Assembly (NCBI RefSeq): GCF_026151205.1
Contig: NC_087074.1
Coordinates: 5,642,001-5,706,000 of the forward strand
Direction: 5' to 3'
DNA length: 64,000 nucleotides
From: Bolinopsis microptera
Lineage: Eukaryota > Ctenophora > Tentaculata > Lobata > Bolinopsidae
Shown one piece after another: positions 14,801-25,540 of the stretch (the stretch's first letter is position 1; each line of letters starts with the position of its first letter). Under the pieces are notes generated by a model. It saw nothing but the letters and a program-made list of their open reading frames with translations, was not told the DNA's origin and searched no databases. The position numbers and the translations under genes were made by a program.

Positions 14801-16748
14801 CTGCTTACAAACAAATCGACACTTCTCATTAACAATCTGTTTAAGTCAAGTGAAGCACAAATTATACAATATTTATCCACTTGAAGGATATTTAATTGAA
14901 CGTGGTAATGAAATTGCACTCTTACGGGACAATTTGACGTTCTTAGTATGGTATGTTTCCCTGCAAAGAGAACATTTGAGATCAAATCATTCGTTACGAT
15001 GAACAAGGGTATCACGTCTTCAATGTTCATCTTCATTAAGTTTGTGAAACTGACCTATTGTTTGATTTGAAAGTCCCAAATTGAGACCTTTGATTCGTTC
15101 TTCAGTCAGTTTCATCACAGCTTTATAGTCTTCTAATCACTGAACAAGCGGAAACGATAAAGGTGATTCAAAATATTAAATTGTAATTTTCATATTTTGA
15201 ATTTTCGCATTTTACTGGCTACTGAAGAGGGTGTCAAGACTAAACTTGCTGAAAGTTGTACAATTTTCCTTCTTCGTTGTCTAAACAATGCATTATGAAG
15301 AGGTCAAATAATACCCTTTTAAGCTAAGAGGTACAGGTACTACTTGTACTACAGGTTTATCATAATCAATAAAGTATCGCGCCCAATATATCACCTTTCA
15401 CTTTAACTCGACTTTTCCACAGTTTGCTCATGCTGTCAAGCGATAAAAACACGGTGTTGAGTCGGCCAATTTTTTGTGACAGTTTATCTTTATGTTGCAA
15501 ATTAGATTTTATGGTCACAGATACGGAGCATCAGCACTGAACTTGTCCGCGCTCAGAACTGATTTGATCAAGTTTTATTTCATGAGCCACACTTTTTTTG
15601 ATGTATCTTTTTCGAGGCTTATCTTAGCTGTATCTTAAGCAGGTTTTAAGCTTGGTAATTTGGATTTGTCAAAAGTTCAGGTACTCGCTAACCGCTCAAT
15701 TTAAATTTCACTTTAAAATATAGGATAAATCCTTGTCAAATTTAATTTCAAAGTGTTCAGTTGAGAGTAATCTAGCTTTACACGAAATTAGTCTAATAAT
15801 CGACTGCCAAGTTGGTGTTCGGGATATCATAACATAAAAATTTGTTTTTTCTTCAAAATATTCCCTAGCAAGTTCTACTTCTAACAATTACACCAACTAG
15901 CAACTAACTGTTTCTTCCTCAGAGCTGTCCCGGTTAACGTCCATGGACACAGAGACTCCGAGTGACTCAGCGTTGAGACAAAGTCCCAGCTGTGCTAGTG
16001 AGGAAAACCAACTCAACTTTAGGAGACTCACCGAGATCCAGGACGACTTCTTCAGGTACTTAACGAGCTTTGAATTTCTTTGATATTACGACTTTGCTAC
16101 AAGTTGATAAAATTTAGATTAATGAAACTGTCGGACATGAAGAATCTGTCAAATATAACATTTCCAATTAATTTGCAACTTCCTAAACAAGTTCTAACCT
16201 CTGCACTCCGCAGGCGTTTAGGAGAGCAGCAGGAGGAACTGTTCCGGAAGTTTTTCAGATCGCAGACGGAGATGTACAACGTACTTAGCACAGAGCTCAG
16301 AAACGGCAACGGTAAACGCCCCTTCCCCTCCGGTAGCTCCACCGAGGATGATATCGACAAATACCACGACCAGGACCTGGTGGCCTGGCTGAGGTTTAAC
16401 CAGTTCCCCGACGAAACAATAAGGAAGATCATTCGTGAGGAGTTTACCTTGACTGATTTTAACAAGAGTGTGACAAAAGATGATCTCCGAGATATTGGAC
16501 TTAAGTAAGTGGTGCATTTGTTGGTCATTAAAAACTATACTACTACTACTTACTAATTTAAACAAACGATATTTTCCATGCTTTATTTCTATCCGGATAT
16601 TACACTTTATTTAGCGAGATGTTATTTATTAGTCCCTTGATAATAACGTGAGTTTACTTTCAGGATTGGTCCCAGATGCCGTCTGTGGGAGTGCATCACG
16701 AAGCTTCAACAGTCTGGTCATCACATGCAGAATGGTATCCACAGGTGA
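2820..16748 (+). CDS. ASK-family MAP3K, C-terminal eight exons (MAP3K5/6/15-like)
   Basis: Exons 2820-2931, 3442-3543, 3652-3765, 6285-6390, 12871-13029, 15923-16055, 16214-16504 and 16664-16748 have AG/GT borders and agree in phase throughout, giving ~366 residues ending in TGA at 16746-16748. Residues align in order with the region of vertebrate ASK1-3 that follows the kinase: a helical domain (FVASEGDIQ..., then FPDAVQGIIKD and EPHWMLVIQPMVKKAV, matching the family's PHWM...KAV block), an acidic/serine-rich linker, a coiled coil (LNFRRLTEIQDDFFRRLGEQ), and a terminal SAM domain (DLVAWLRFNQFPDETI through VTKDDLRDIGL and CRLWECITKLQ). In the family this region drives oligomerisation of a stress-activated kinase upstream of JNK/p38. 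The first visible exon starts in mid-codon and the kinase domain is not in the window. Introns of 6.5 kb and 2.9 kb carry satellites. Whether the upstream kinase exons exist intact cannot be judged here. Confidence 0.88.
3766..6284. other. ASK intron 3
   Basis: A 2.5 kb intron. It starts with a 27-base C run (3805-3831) and ends with a long pyrimidine-rich tract (about 6180-6250) ahead of the acceptor at 6283-6284. No further exon is required, because 3765 and 6285 join in phase and the joined residues match the family. Confidence 0.7.
3805..3831. repeat. Poly-C tract, 27 bases
   Basis: Uninterrupted run of 27 C in the ASK intron, 39 bases after the donor site at 3766. The length is likely to be unstable and prone to sequencing error. 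Confidence 0.9.
6391..8348. other. ASK intron 4, first part
   Basis: AT-rich intronic sequence with no open frame of recognisable family and no repeat boundary that I could define. Confidence 0.5.
8349..9203. repeat. 8 bp satellite, ~855 bp, in ASK intron 4
   Basis: Tandem array of ttacactg octamers, about 107 units, with recurring variants (ttacactt, ttactctg, gctacact, ggtacact). Variants recur in short blocks such as the tttt-ctctg pair, suggesting expansion of multi-unit blocks. It lies in the 6.5 kb intron between ASK exons 6285-6390 and 12871-13029. Confidence 0.95.
9204..12288. other. ASK intron 4, between the two satellites
   Basis: Mostly unique AT-rich sequence. It holds a retroposed fragment at 10172-10318, a ~75 bp imperfect tandem duplication at 10735-10880 (units begin with taggtaatgttttaagaa and end in ttcctacttcc), and short direct repeats of a gtgctggtacctgtttctag motif at 11760-11870. 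No exon is supported. Confidence 0.5.
10172..10320 (-). mobile_element. Short retroposed 3' fragment with poly(A) and target duplication
   Basis: A ~110 bp segment read on the minus strand ends in an A-rich tail (T-rich on the plus strand, 10177-10207) and is flanked by the direct repeat gtcattgttttt at about 10171 and 10309. The body (cctccctattgggaggctac and its neighbours) is the inverted counterpart of 22131-22246. Tail plus target duplication indicates target-primed reverse transcription of a 5'-truncated copy. Confidence 0.75.
12289..12541. repeat. 12 bp satellite (cctggtatgtaa), ~21 copies
   Basis: Units cctggtatgtaa and cctggtatgtag alternate irregularly in a 253 bp array, 330 bp upstream of the ASK acceptor at 12869-12870. 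Because 12 is divisible by 3, the array is open in several frames (repeating WYVAWYVT, LVCSLVCN and, on the other strand, GYIPGYIP). These peptides are a by-product of the repeat. Each unit holds a ggtatgta string that resembles a splice donor. Confidence 0.93.
13030..15922. other. ASK intron 5
   Basis: A 2.9 kb AT-rich intron. The only repeat structure seen is a degenerate ~24 bp tandem array at 14213-14370 (tgttgaactaatctgtgtgt and variants). No exon is needed, since 13029 and 15923 join in phase. Confidence 0.6.
14213..14370. repeat. Degenerate ~24 bp tandem repeat
   Basis: About seven units built on tgttgaactaatctgtgtgt, the first three shorter (about 20 bp, without the tgac insert). It lies within ASK intron 5. 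Confidence 0.8.
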
Positions 16749-18075
16749 AAAGAACCGTGAGCCAAGGCCGAGTTACAGCAACACTCCTTGATCCCATTCA
16801 ATTCGTCAATTTATTGTGGCCTTCGAAGCGGATGCGCCAATTCCCGCGTTGGAATTCAGATAGTTTTCGCGTTGGAAAATGAAGAATGCGAGAAAAACTA
16901 GACTGCTACGAGGGATGAACCTCTTTTCTAAATTGATTTTTCCCGATTTTCGTTTTTATTTTTGTACTTACATAGAACTAAACTAGAAAGTCGGCTATCC
17001 CGATTCTGATTCGATATACGCCCGTATTCGCAATGAACTAATTTCGTTAAAGCCATTGATAAGCTTAGTTGGAGATTAGCAACGATTATTGTTCCCTGGT
17101 AATCCATATCGCTAAAAACTCATTACTTCTCCTATGAAGACTGATATTTACGTATTAGCGGCCGTTTAGTTGTACGGCCGTCATTTGATACGCAACAGAA
17201 CTTATGTATAAAATATAAACTTTTGTGTTTCTGAACTTTTGGCAAAACGTTGAAATTATTATTTTGTGATGTTTAAACCGGTTTTAAAGTGTTGTTACGT
17301 TTACAGATTTGATTTATTGATAGCTATAAATACACCACGTTGCTCAACTAGTCCTCTTTGTAAAGTAGCTTTTGGTTGAACATTTCGATGGGAGCAAAAT
17401 GATTTCGACGAAGTTGTCCTCGCTGCTTTATGAGGAGGGTCCCTCTGTATTTGGCGATATCTTTTACTTTTAAGTTTAACAGTAATCGTTTGAGTTTACG
17501 AGCTTTCCCAAAAGATATTCGGAAAACCTTTATGAATTTGAATATCAGAAAAGTTCGTTTTTCAGAAACATTGAAGAACGGTTCTATTACTATCCTATCC
17601 GTAAACCAACATATTATATAGATTCCCGCATCATACTTGTCTGAGTTAAATTTTAGATTTGATGTTTATGTCGATGATTGTGATAATTTTACTTGATATG
17701 TGTTGATACATAAAAGCCTGTAAGACGTTTGTAACTCGAGTAAGTTTTTTTGAAAACGTACTCTAGAGAAATTTTAGAAACTTCTACTTTCAAAATTTTC
17801 GTAAATTAATATTTTAATTCAAGCTTGTGTAGTAATTTTATTTTATTAAATTTCCAAATTTGGTGTTTTAGCTGATACTCTAACAATTACCCTTCACAGA
17901 AATTCAATGGTTTTATTTCTTTGGAAATGGGGCTATTCCAAGTCCATAATTCAGTATTAATGTTTTTGAAATTTGATACGTGTTTTACAAATAAAAGTAA
18001 GACACACGTATTACTGATAAGTCTAACTCAAAGGAGAGATGTAAAACTGTGAACTTAGAATCTAACAATAAATAT
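16749..18075. other. ASK 3' flank; nothing else recognised
   Basis: AT-rich sequence after the ASK stop codon. It may contain the 3' UTR, but I see no canonical AATAAA close to the stop. Short open frames have no family signature. Confidence 0.4.
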
Positions 18076-18546
18076 CGAGCGTGCTAAATCACTCTACAGT
18101 CGATTTTCGAAATTGTTCTAAAAGGGCCTTCGACAGTTGAAACCAACTTCAATCGATGTATTTACGGACGCTGATTCCGAATCACCCTCCAATAATGACA
18201 TAGGGTTAAAATGCTCCCCTGACTAGATATTGGCGAAAAACTGTCTCGATCACGTGATATGAGTCAATCGTATAATGAAGTTTTAGTTAGTCTAATTTCT
18301 CGTTAGGGTTGGGAATTCAGCATATCACATATGCTTTTGTTTTGCTCTAACCAGAGCCCTCTCAAGCGCGTCACGCAGTAGTCAGTACGCGTATACACAT
18401 GGCTATGTGAAGCTTTTGTTAGCAGTTAGGGTTAGGGTTGGGATCAGATAAGAGGGTTAGGGTTTCGAATAGTCGTTCAGGGCCAGCTAGAGAACGGGTT
18501 GTAAAAGTCACGTGACAGTCGAGTGTAGAGTGATTAATCATCATCC
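18076..18546 (-). mobile_element. MITE with internal telomere-like repeats, copy 1
   Basis: About 470 bp, inverted relative to the copy at 24675-25050, sharing both ends and the body (for example ggcgaaaaactgtctcgatc and gaacgggttgtaaaagtcac). The ends contain an imperfect terminal inverted repeat around aatcactctaca. The interior has degenerate TTAGGG runs (about 18300-18470). Flanking target duplication is not clear, so this copy is probably older. Confidence 0.75.
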
Positions 18547-19872
18547 TAATTTCACAACGGTCTTTCCTCCCAACAAAGTAGTTCAGCAGTAGGAACATGA
18601 CAGTGATTTCATTATAATTATATTAATTATAAACTATGTAATTGTAAGCTCAATAATATTCATGTCATATATGCTCTACTGAAAGAGAAATTTGGTCTCC
18701 TTTAAAATTAGTCGCCGAAAAATTTAGTCTCATGAAATTTGGTTTACAACAATTTTAGTCAAAAGTTTGACTAAATTTATGATAGACTAAATTTTTCGTT
18801 CTTGATGGGGCATACACCAAAACAGCATGGTTAGTGCCGTCCAACCCAAATGACCTCATAGGCTTAGTTAGTAGTATACAATGTTATTGGGTTACTGGCG
18901 TTCACTGAGATTCCTGACAATTCAAGATGTGTATTGTGCAGTGTAAATCTTTATAATTACCCTCAAAGAAGGTTTTTATTTAGATTACTATGGCTTGTTA
19001 AGGCTGGTAATGAGCATTCTTCTTCTTCTTTACTTTTAGCTTAGGCGACATTCCGTCGATATGAACATAATTGAGGCAATAAGTAGACATGATTCAATAT
19101 CATAACTTAAAAATATAATATTCTAACGCATTGTGACTTTACAATTTAGTTTTACATGTACATTGAGTCATAAATTAGAATTACTAGCAAAACTGCGTAT
19201 TTTTGATCTAGAAACACAATTTCACATTCATATTACAGAAACGTCAACTGAGGTGATGAAGATGACTTGGATGTCAATTTGTGGATTGCACTCTTACTGT
19301 ACGGCATAATTTCACTTATTGGCATAGTGCGTACTGGAAAAATAGCCACTGAGAGGGTCGGAGTAAGCTCAACAGAGTACAATTCATCATTGAAAGCTGG
19401 GCGAAACACTCTGCTCCGGGATTACCCGACCCAAACAATGGTGAATGGAGTAAGACTAAGCCCAATAGTCTACAACAATCCATCATTGATAGCTGGGTGT
19501 AAAGCAATATGCCCCCTTCATCATAATATCATACTTATACATAACACTTGGTATCAACATAATGGATTCGTTGGACTTGGGCATCATCGGAATCAGGCAT
19601 TTAAGCTCAGGCAGTCAGGTCATATATATGATATAATAATCCACAATATGACAATAAGTATATCTTCCATCGCATTTTGCAAGTCCCATTGTATCTCAGT
19701 TTAGCTAGTGATTGTCGAAGATCAGAGGCAACATATAAGTACAGTAGGTATGAAATCGCACTATTGACCTAATACTTCACTTTTTTGCACCATCAGCTGT
19801 TATTCGTTCTATCAGTATCAGATTTGTGTACTTGGTATCATTGTGTACAACGATATCGACATGTCCGTGACT
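18547..19872. other. No gene recognised
   Basis: AT-rich spacer. A degenerate ~70-80 bp direct duplication sits at 19360-19500, sharing ggtgaatgg/gtaag and catcattga-agctggg elements. A 145-codon open frame (19267-19704) spans it but has no recognisable domain, so I do not call a gene. Confidence 0.4.
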
Positions 19873-20859
19873 CAGTGGCGTAACATTGCCTGTTGGCGCC
19901 CCTCGCCGAAAATGCGCCCCCAGCCCCTCCCTAAAATTGAACAAATTAGGTGATCCCGGTATAAAATCTATAAAAAAGTGTGTTTCTAGTAGTCAGTGTA
20001 ATAAGCGCCAAGCGCGAGCACAGAACTTTTTTTCTCCGCGCCGATTTCGATAAATTTGGTACCAAAATTTGTCTAAAAATGTGAATAAAATAAATCCACC
20101 GTGTAGCAATTTTCGGAAAAAAATGCTACACGGCGCTTGTTTGACATACGTTGCATGCCACTTTTCGCGCGCGAAGCGCCGCCGAAACATGTATCAAGCG
20201 CTTGTTCGCCGCGCGTGCTTTTTTCGCGCAAATTTTTAGTTTTTGGCCTATAACTTTCACATTTTCAGTTATTATCACATAATTATTATGGTATCGTAAT
20301 CAGCTCATCGAGACGAAACTTTTAGTACTAATATTTTAAGATTTAAAGGAAAATTATTTTCAAATTTTTCAATCTGAACACAGGGGTCCCCCTTGTGTGA
20401 AATTTTGAACAAATTTTTGAAAAATTTGGTGCTTCAAATATTATAATTTTAGTACCAAAAGTTGCGTCTGACTAAGCTCATTACGATACTGTAATAATTA
20501 TTTCAAAATATTCAAAATTTTAGGAGTTATAGGCATTTTAAGCAATAAATTACCCATTTTTCGTCCTTTGTACATTCTTGTAATGCACAGGAGGCCCACA
20601 TATAGCTCGACGTTATTTTGCTACACGGTGAATTTGCATTATTCACACTTAGAGGCAACTTTTGGTACCAAATTTATCAAAATCAGAGACAAAAAATTCT
20701 GTGCCAACTCATGGCGCTTATTACATAGACTATAAAGCAAAATGCGCGGATTTGCTAATGCCCCAGTTAAGTTTTTCAAAATTGTCCCACATTCAAACGA
20801 CGATTTTGCGCCCCCCTAATATAAGATGCCCCCCCCCCTGTTCATTTGATACGCCACTG
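19873..20859. mobile_element. Non-autonomous hAT-type element with 8 bp target duplication
   Basis: The element starts with cagtggcgtaac and ends with tacgccactg (10 bp terminal inverted repeat) and is flanked by ccgtgact (19865-19872) and tcgtgact (20860-20867), an 8 bp duplication with one mismatch, as hAT transposases make. It has long subterminal inverted repeats: 19998-20110 (aagcgcc to the ccgtgtagca end) pairs with 20620-20725. There is no transposase frame, so it must have been moved in trans. A C-rich run (about 20826-20838) lies just inside the right end. Confidence 0.87.
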
Positions 20860-21074
20860 TCGTGACTATGGTTATGGGTTAGAATCAAGCGTTTTTCACG
20901 ACGTAACACTAACATCAGAAACATTGGAAAGTTGAATTACTTTTTTTTTGCATTGACTTTTAATATTACTAGCATGAACCCGTCCAACCCTAAAGTGGAA
21001 TACAAGGAATACAAGGAATAAAAATTTCAAATCTTAAGTTACAACAGCAACTGTCAAGATAATAAATATAATAG

Positions 21075-22250
21075 TGTTATAACTCGCTCCTCTCGTAGGG
21101 TGAGAATCCCTGCCACGTTTTTGGTCAGCTTCGCCGGGGCTCATGTCTTTCCTCGAGGGAGCATTAGTGTCTACAGAAAAACTGACAAATCCTAGCGAAG
21201 TCCAATCCGAACCACATCTTCCATCAGAGGTGGTGCTGGGTCAGCTGGTTACTGAACGGATTGGCCTGGAGAAAAGCATAGTCCTGTTATTCTAAAGTTA
21301 ACCATAGAGGGGGTCAGGCGCTGTTCGCTCACGGCTGGTTCTTGGAGCCAACACCCTCGGCCCCACAGAAGTGGGAGCACTGTCGGTGGTGGCACACCCA
21401 GATAACGGACAGTGTCTCTCCTTCTTTCTTCTCGGACTTGCATTGTTGCTGGTGAGTCAGCTGGCAACAGTGTACCATACTTTCATATTCATGTTCTCTT
21501 CCCCACTTCTCCTACACCTCACTTTTTTACTCACTCATTCACTCACATGCCGCCTTAGGGCCGCTACCAGTTAGAGGGGATCTAACAATCAGACAAACTG
21601 CCAGCCTTAGGGCCGCTACCAGTTAGAGGGGATCTAACAATCAGACAAACTGCCAGCCTTAGGGCCGCTACCAGTTAGAGGGGATCTAACAATCAGACAA
21701 ACTGCCAGCTATTGGAGATATAGCACTTAGATTATTACCAGCAAACGTAAAATTAGCAATAATTACGTGAACAAAGAAATTGCCAAATTGCGGCAAAAAA
21801 GGGTCTACTCAAAATTCAAATATCGCATGTAAATTCGTGAATCAGCACTTTAGTATAGCGCGGAAATTGAACCGCGCAAAGACAAAGATATAACACACAA
21901 ACAACGCAACAAAGATATGGGTGAATTCCAACGGAGGCTCAGGCATGCCTGGTAGGTTCCTGTCAGCCCACTAGAATGACAGGGGGCAGCCTGTTCTATC
22001 GAGTACCCGGGAGAACATCCAGGCATGGGTGGTGTTCTCCCGTGAACGAGCATTATGACAGTTTCCCTTACGGGAAACGTCGCTCACCAGGCTTTATCCT
22101 CTGGAGGGGCGGGATCACTAGCCCATGCCAAGTGACCCAAACCTACTGACACCTACAACCGGAGGAACCCCAATAGACGTTAGTCACTAACTGACGGACG
22201 TAGCCTCCCAATAGGGAGGTAAAGTGGGTGCCCCAACATAAACAAGAATT
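21075..22250 (+). mobile_element. GC-richer retroposon-like segment; 3' end shared with 10172-10320
   Basis: A distinctly GC-richer block than its surroundings, ending with the segment gtgggtgccccaacataaac that also ends the retroposed fragment at 10172-10320, so 22131-22250 is probably a 3' terminal region on the plus strand. It contains three 52 bp tandem repeats and a hairpin gtttcccttacgggaaac near 22062-22079. No coding frame of known family was seen. The 5' border is approximate. Confidence 0.5.
21553..21712. repeat. Three 52 bp tandem repeats
   Basis: Units begin with ccttagggccgctaccag at 21553, 21605 and 21657 and appear identical over their length. They lie inside the GC-rich retroposon-like block. 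Confidence 0.95.
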
Positions 22251-23519
22251 TCGCCGCGGTAACACCACGCACGATCAAATTTCCCTACTGCCTACAATGT
22301 AATTGTTCTACTTTATTGTATCCCAGAGTGGTGTTTGGCACACGCGATAATCGTTTATATTATATTAGGCGTGCAGAACTTGTAAAATTCTGCGCGCATC
22401 TGAAGTGTCATGTCGCCGTCAATCTGTATGTGGTTTGGTTGTGAACCATTTCATTTTTGCGCGGTTTTGTTTCGTGTTAACGATGAGTATCATGTCACTT
22501 CATATTATTGCATCGTATGCCAACTTTATTGACTGTAATCAACTATTCTGTCTCATCTTAGTTATTATTTGTATATAACATAAACTAATGCTTTTGATGC
22601 TTACATCTACAGCACTATCGCCTTTGGTTTTATATAGGATTCTTTAAAAGCATACCGCAATCTTGATCTTAGTTGCTCCTTGTAACATCTTTTGTCAACT
22701 ATGTTTTCGCTTTTTACCATTAAGTGTTGATCAACTGTTAAGTAATCAGCAACGAGTTTATCAGCTGATATCATAATTTAATTTGTTTCGACTTGCTGAA
22801 TTTTATCACTCGGTAATTTATTAAGCTTGTGTCACCAAAATAACACTTACATTGATGATTGATCCGCTCTGATGACTAATATGCTATATTAATGAATAAG
22901 AGTGAATTGTAACCCGATGGAAACCTGTGTAAACTGTAACAGTTGTCAAGCACCAAAAACTGGTTGCTATGCCTGTAATTAATTAACACATAACAGGCGT
23001 CGCGCGCGCAAAATAGACTCCTTTTATACACATAATTATAGGGGAGTGGTCTATATTGCGAAGGAGCAGACTTTTGTCGTCAACGTAGGACCGTCGGTCC
23101 ACCTCATATATCCAAACCCGATTACTTATTCCCTACGATCTTTTTGCCTTCGGCAAGAGTAGGGAAAAAAATTTTTAAAAAAACTCGCTCCTCTCCATAA
23201 TGATAATAAATATAATAATATTCACAAATATAAATAGAATTTTACTATTTTAAATCTTTTATTTTTTAGACTTTGTTGTATCGCCATTTGCATTGACGGA
23301 TGTTACTCGTCTAAATTTCTTCGAAGTAGCGCGCGCCGCTTTCTTCTCGAAATGTTGGCCCGATGGCAAGTGCTACGAAGTAGCGCGCGCCGGGCCAGAT
23401 CATTAACAATGGTCAACATTTGCATAGGGTACCCTTGCTCGATGAGTGTAGTTTTGTAGGCAACGGCGCTCAAAGAGTAGTGTTGAGAAATGTTGTAGAT
23501 GTACGTTTATGACGCGGAT
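22251..23519. other. No gene recognised
   Basis: AT-rich spacer. A short segment with cgaagtagcgcgcgccg occurs twice (about 23319 and 23370). A small hairpin (ttttgccttcggcaa) sits at about 23143-23158, and an actcgctcctctc string at about 23183 also occurs at about 21082, next to the same ataataaatataata text. Confidence 0.4.
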
Positions 23520-24009
23520 CGTTGGTTACGTGTTACGGCAAGAATCGACGTTTATAGACTCCAAGAACTTTTTACGGTTGTTGAAACAGTTGGTGATGTA
23601 CCTGGCGACAATTCTCGAAAGATGTATCCGGCACTCGTAAGTCAGTGATGTAAAGAAATCATTATGATTGGAGATGAGCTTGACTAGGTTTGTATCAGGA
23701 GATATGCTGTGAATTGTTGAGTTTGAGGTACTGTCACTCAACTTCGATGCCACCATGTTAATTTAATCTTATTGATTATGTTCCTTCTAGCGACAGAGTT
23801 AATATCACAATGGTTTAAGAGATGTTCTTCGTTTTCGACAATATGGGCACTAAAGTCAAAGATAATGTACTTAAACGCACTTTTAACGCACGAAATAATT
23901 CAAACGCACTTTACGTACTTTTCCCGAAAAATTTACGCACGAACCAACTATGGCACCATGTGCATATTCGATCTTCACGAGGAGTCTTGTTATATCTACG
24001 GCTACCTAA

Positions 24010-24590
24010 GGGGTCGTTCTCATATTACGTAATCAGCCGAGGGGGTTAGGGGGGTTTCCGAATGCTTACGGTTGATTACGAGGGGGGGGGGGTTTCGGTC
24101 GTTGATAACGTAATCAAAATTTTCTTTTTTACCCTCTAGAATGATAACAATTTGATACTTTAATTCAAATTCCACTCAATTTCACTCTGATAGTGATAAA
24201 ATTTAGAAATTGATCGAATATACGGCTATAATAGTAAGTAGTTTAGAAGGTGCTTGGCCGGATATCATAACAATGATTTCGGCTCATCATGATAGCATGA
24301 TCAGGGTAGCATGAAACGTAGAGAAAAGTGTTTTCTGGGAAAAAAATCAAGGGGGGGAGGTCAGGCCATGATTACGTAATATTGCTTTCAGGAGGGGGGG
24401 TTGGGTCTTGATTACGGTTGATTACATTTACGGAAGGGGGAGGGGGTAAAAATGGCTAAAATATTGATTGGAGGACTTCGCCGCTTCGACGCGCCGCGCG
24501 AACTAGCATTCTTGCTTCGCAAGAGCAACGATCTCGATGGGTTGACATCGTCAATCAAAAATATTGATTACGTAATATGTGAACGACCCC
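24010..24590. mobile_element. PIF/Harbinger-type MITE, TAA target duplication
   Basis: Terminal inverted repeats ggggtcgttctcatattacg and its counterpart ending tatgtgaacgacccc (about 25 bp including tacgtaatca), flanked by TAA at 24007-24009 and 24591-24593. Three-base TWA duplications are the PIF/Harbinger hallmark. The 581 bp interior has no transposase and several G-rich runs, one of nine or more G at about 24082. It interrupts the LINE fossil of 23520-25540. Confidence 0.82.
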
Positions 24591-24674
24591 TAATTCGACC
24601 TCCAGTCGGTGTGCACTTATGCGGAGTTTGGTGGTATTTACTCTGTCGTTATACCTAATCACGTGATCTAGGTA

Positions 24675-25050
24675 GGATGATGATTAATCACTCTACACTC
24701 GACTGTCACGTGACTTTTTCAACCCGTTCTCTAGCTGGTTCTGAACGACTTTTCGAAACCCTAACCCTCTAATCTGATCCCAATCCTAACCCTAACCCAA
24801 TCCTTAACAAAAACATATGCTGAAACCCTAACCCTAACGAGAAATTAGACTAACTTCCTTATACGGTCATATCACGTGATCGAGACAGTTTTTCGCCAAT
24901 ATCTCGTCAGGGGAGCATTTTAACCCTATGTCATGAGGGGTGATTCGGAATCAGCGTACGAAAATACATCGATTGAAGTTGGTTACAACCGTCGGGGGGC
25001 CCTTTTAGAACAATCTCGAAGATCGACTGTAGAGTGATTTAGCACGCTCG
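24675..25050 (+). mobile_element. MITE with internal telomere-like repeats, copy 2
   Basis: A 376 bp element flanked by an exact 9 bp duplication, atctaggta (24666-24674 and 25051-25059). Imperfect terminal inverted repeats share aatcactctaca. The interior carries degenerate CCCTAA repeats (about 24760-24840). The 9 bp duplication suggests mobilisation by a MULE-type transposase, but the superfamily is an inference. It is inserted in the LINE fossil. Confidence 0.85.
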
Positions 25051-25540
25051 ATCTAGGTAACACTCTTTCCCAAAGCTTGATTTTAGATTGCGGTAGAAAT
25101 CTAGTTTCTGAGAAGAGTTATTAGTTAATGTACAAGTTCCAAGACTCTTTGAAATACGTTTTGATCGATTCGAATATGACATGAGTGGTGAATCTTTTGC
25201 TACCCATTGGTCTTGTGGATAGTGAAGGAAGACGACTTTTGATACCGTTTTGTATAAGGAAGTTTTCTTTGGGTGGTCAATCGTAAAAAGTGGCGCTAAG
25301 CCTCTGTACCAGTCTAAGTTCAGATTCTTTTATTCTTGGTAGGCCAGTGAAACTAATGAGCCGTCACTAAGATTATGCAGACGTCGAGTAATACTCAGAG
25401 TATATTTAAGGGCCAGGGTGAGATAGATACATTCGTAAATCAAAGGATAAGTATAACGCCCTGAGTCACACCAGACGCCCGCATTAGTGGCTTTCCGATT
25501 AACTTCTAAAGTGTTGTCAAGATTCAAGACTCAAGATTCA

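Larger units (their letters stand above)
23520..25540 (-). pseudogene. LINE reverse-transcriptase C-terminal region, split by two MITEs
   Basis: Read on the minus strand from 25527, the frame carries blocks typical of the C-terminal half of cnidarian-type LINE RT proteins: GVWCDSGRYTYPLIYECI, then after one in-frame TAA (25330-25332) LDWYRGL, LDFYRNLKSSFG and, past a MITE at 24675-25050, LRISAHRLEVE, then past a second MITE at 24010-24590, TPREDRICTWC. The paired zinc-knuckle part (IVENEEHLLNHC) follows at about 23800, after a ~100 bp insertion of gtgcgtt-type repeats, and the tail continues to 23526 (RIHLSRIVARYITNCF). Each MITE has a clear target duplication, and conceptually removing it brings the flanking frames back together. 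The same domain occurs at 33418-33939. The element is a 5'-truncated fossil. Confidence 0.8.

Noticed and set aside
16097-16565. Two minus-strand frames of 115 and 143 codons
   Set aside because: Antisense shadows of the exon with the SAM domain.
18300-18470. Telomere or chromosome-fusion scar (TTAGGG runs)
   Set aside because: The runs are short, degenerate and inside a MITE that occurs three times in the window.
19267-19704. 145-codon plus-strand frame
   Set aside because: It covers a degenerate direct duplication and reads as low-information sequence with no conserved motif; both strands are open in part.
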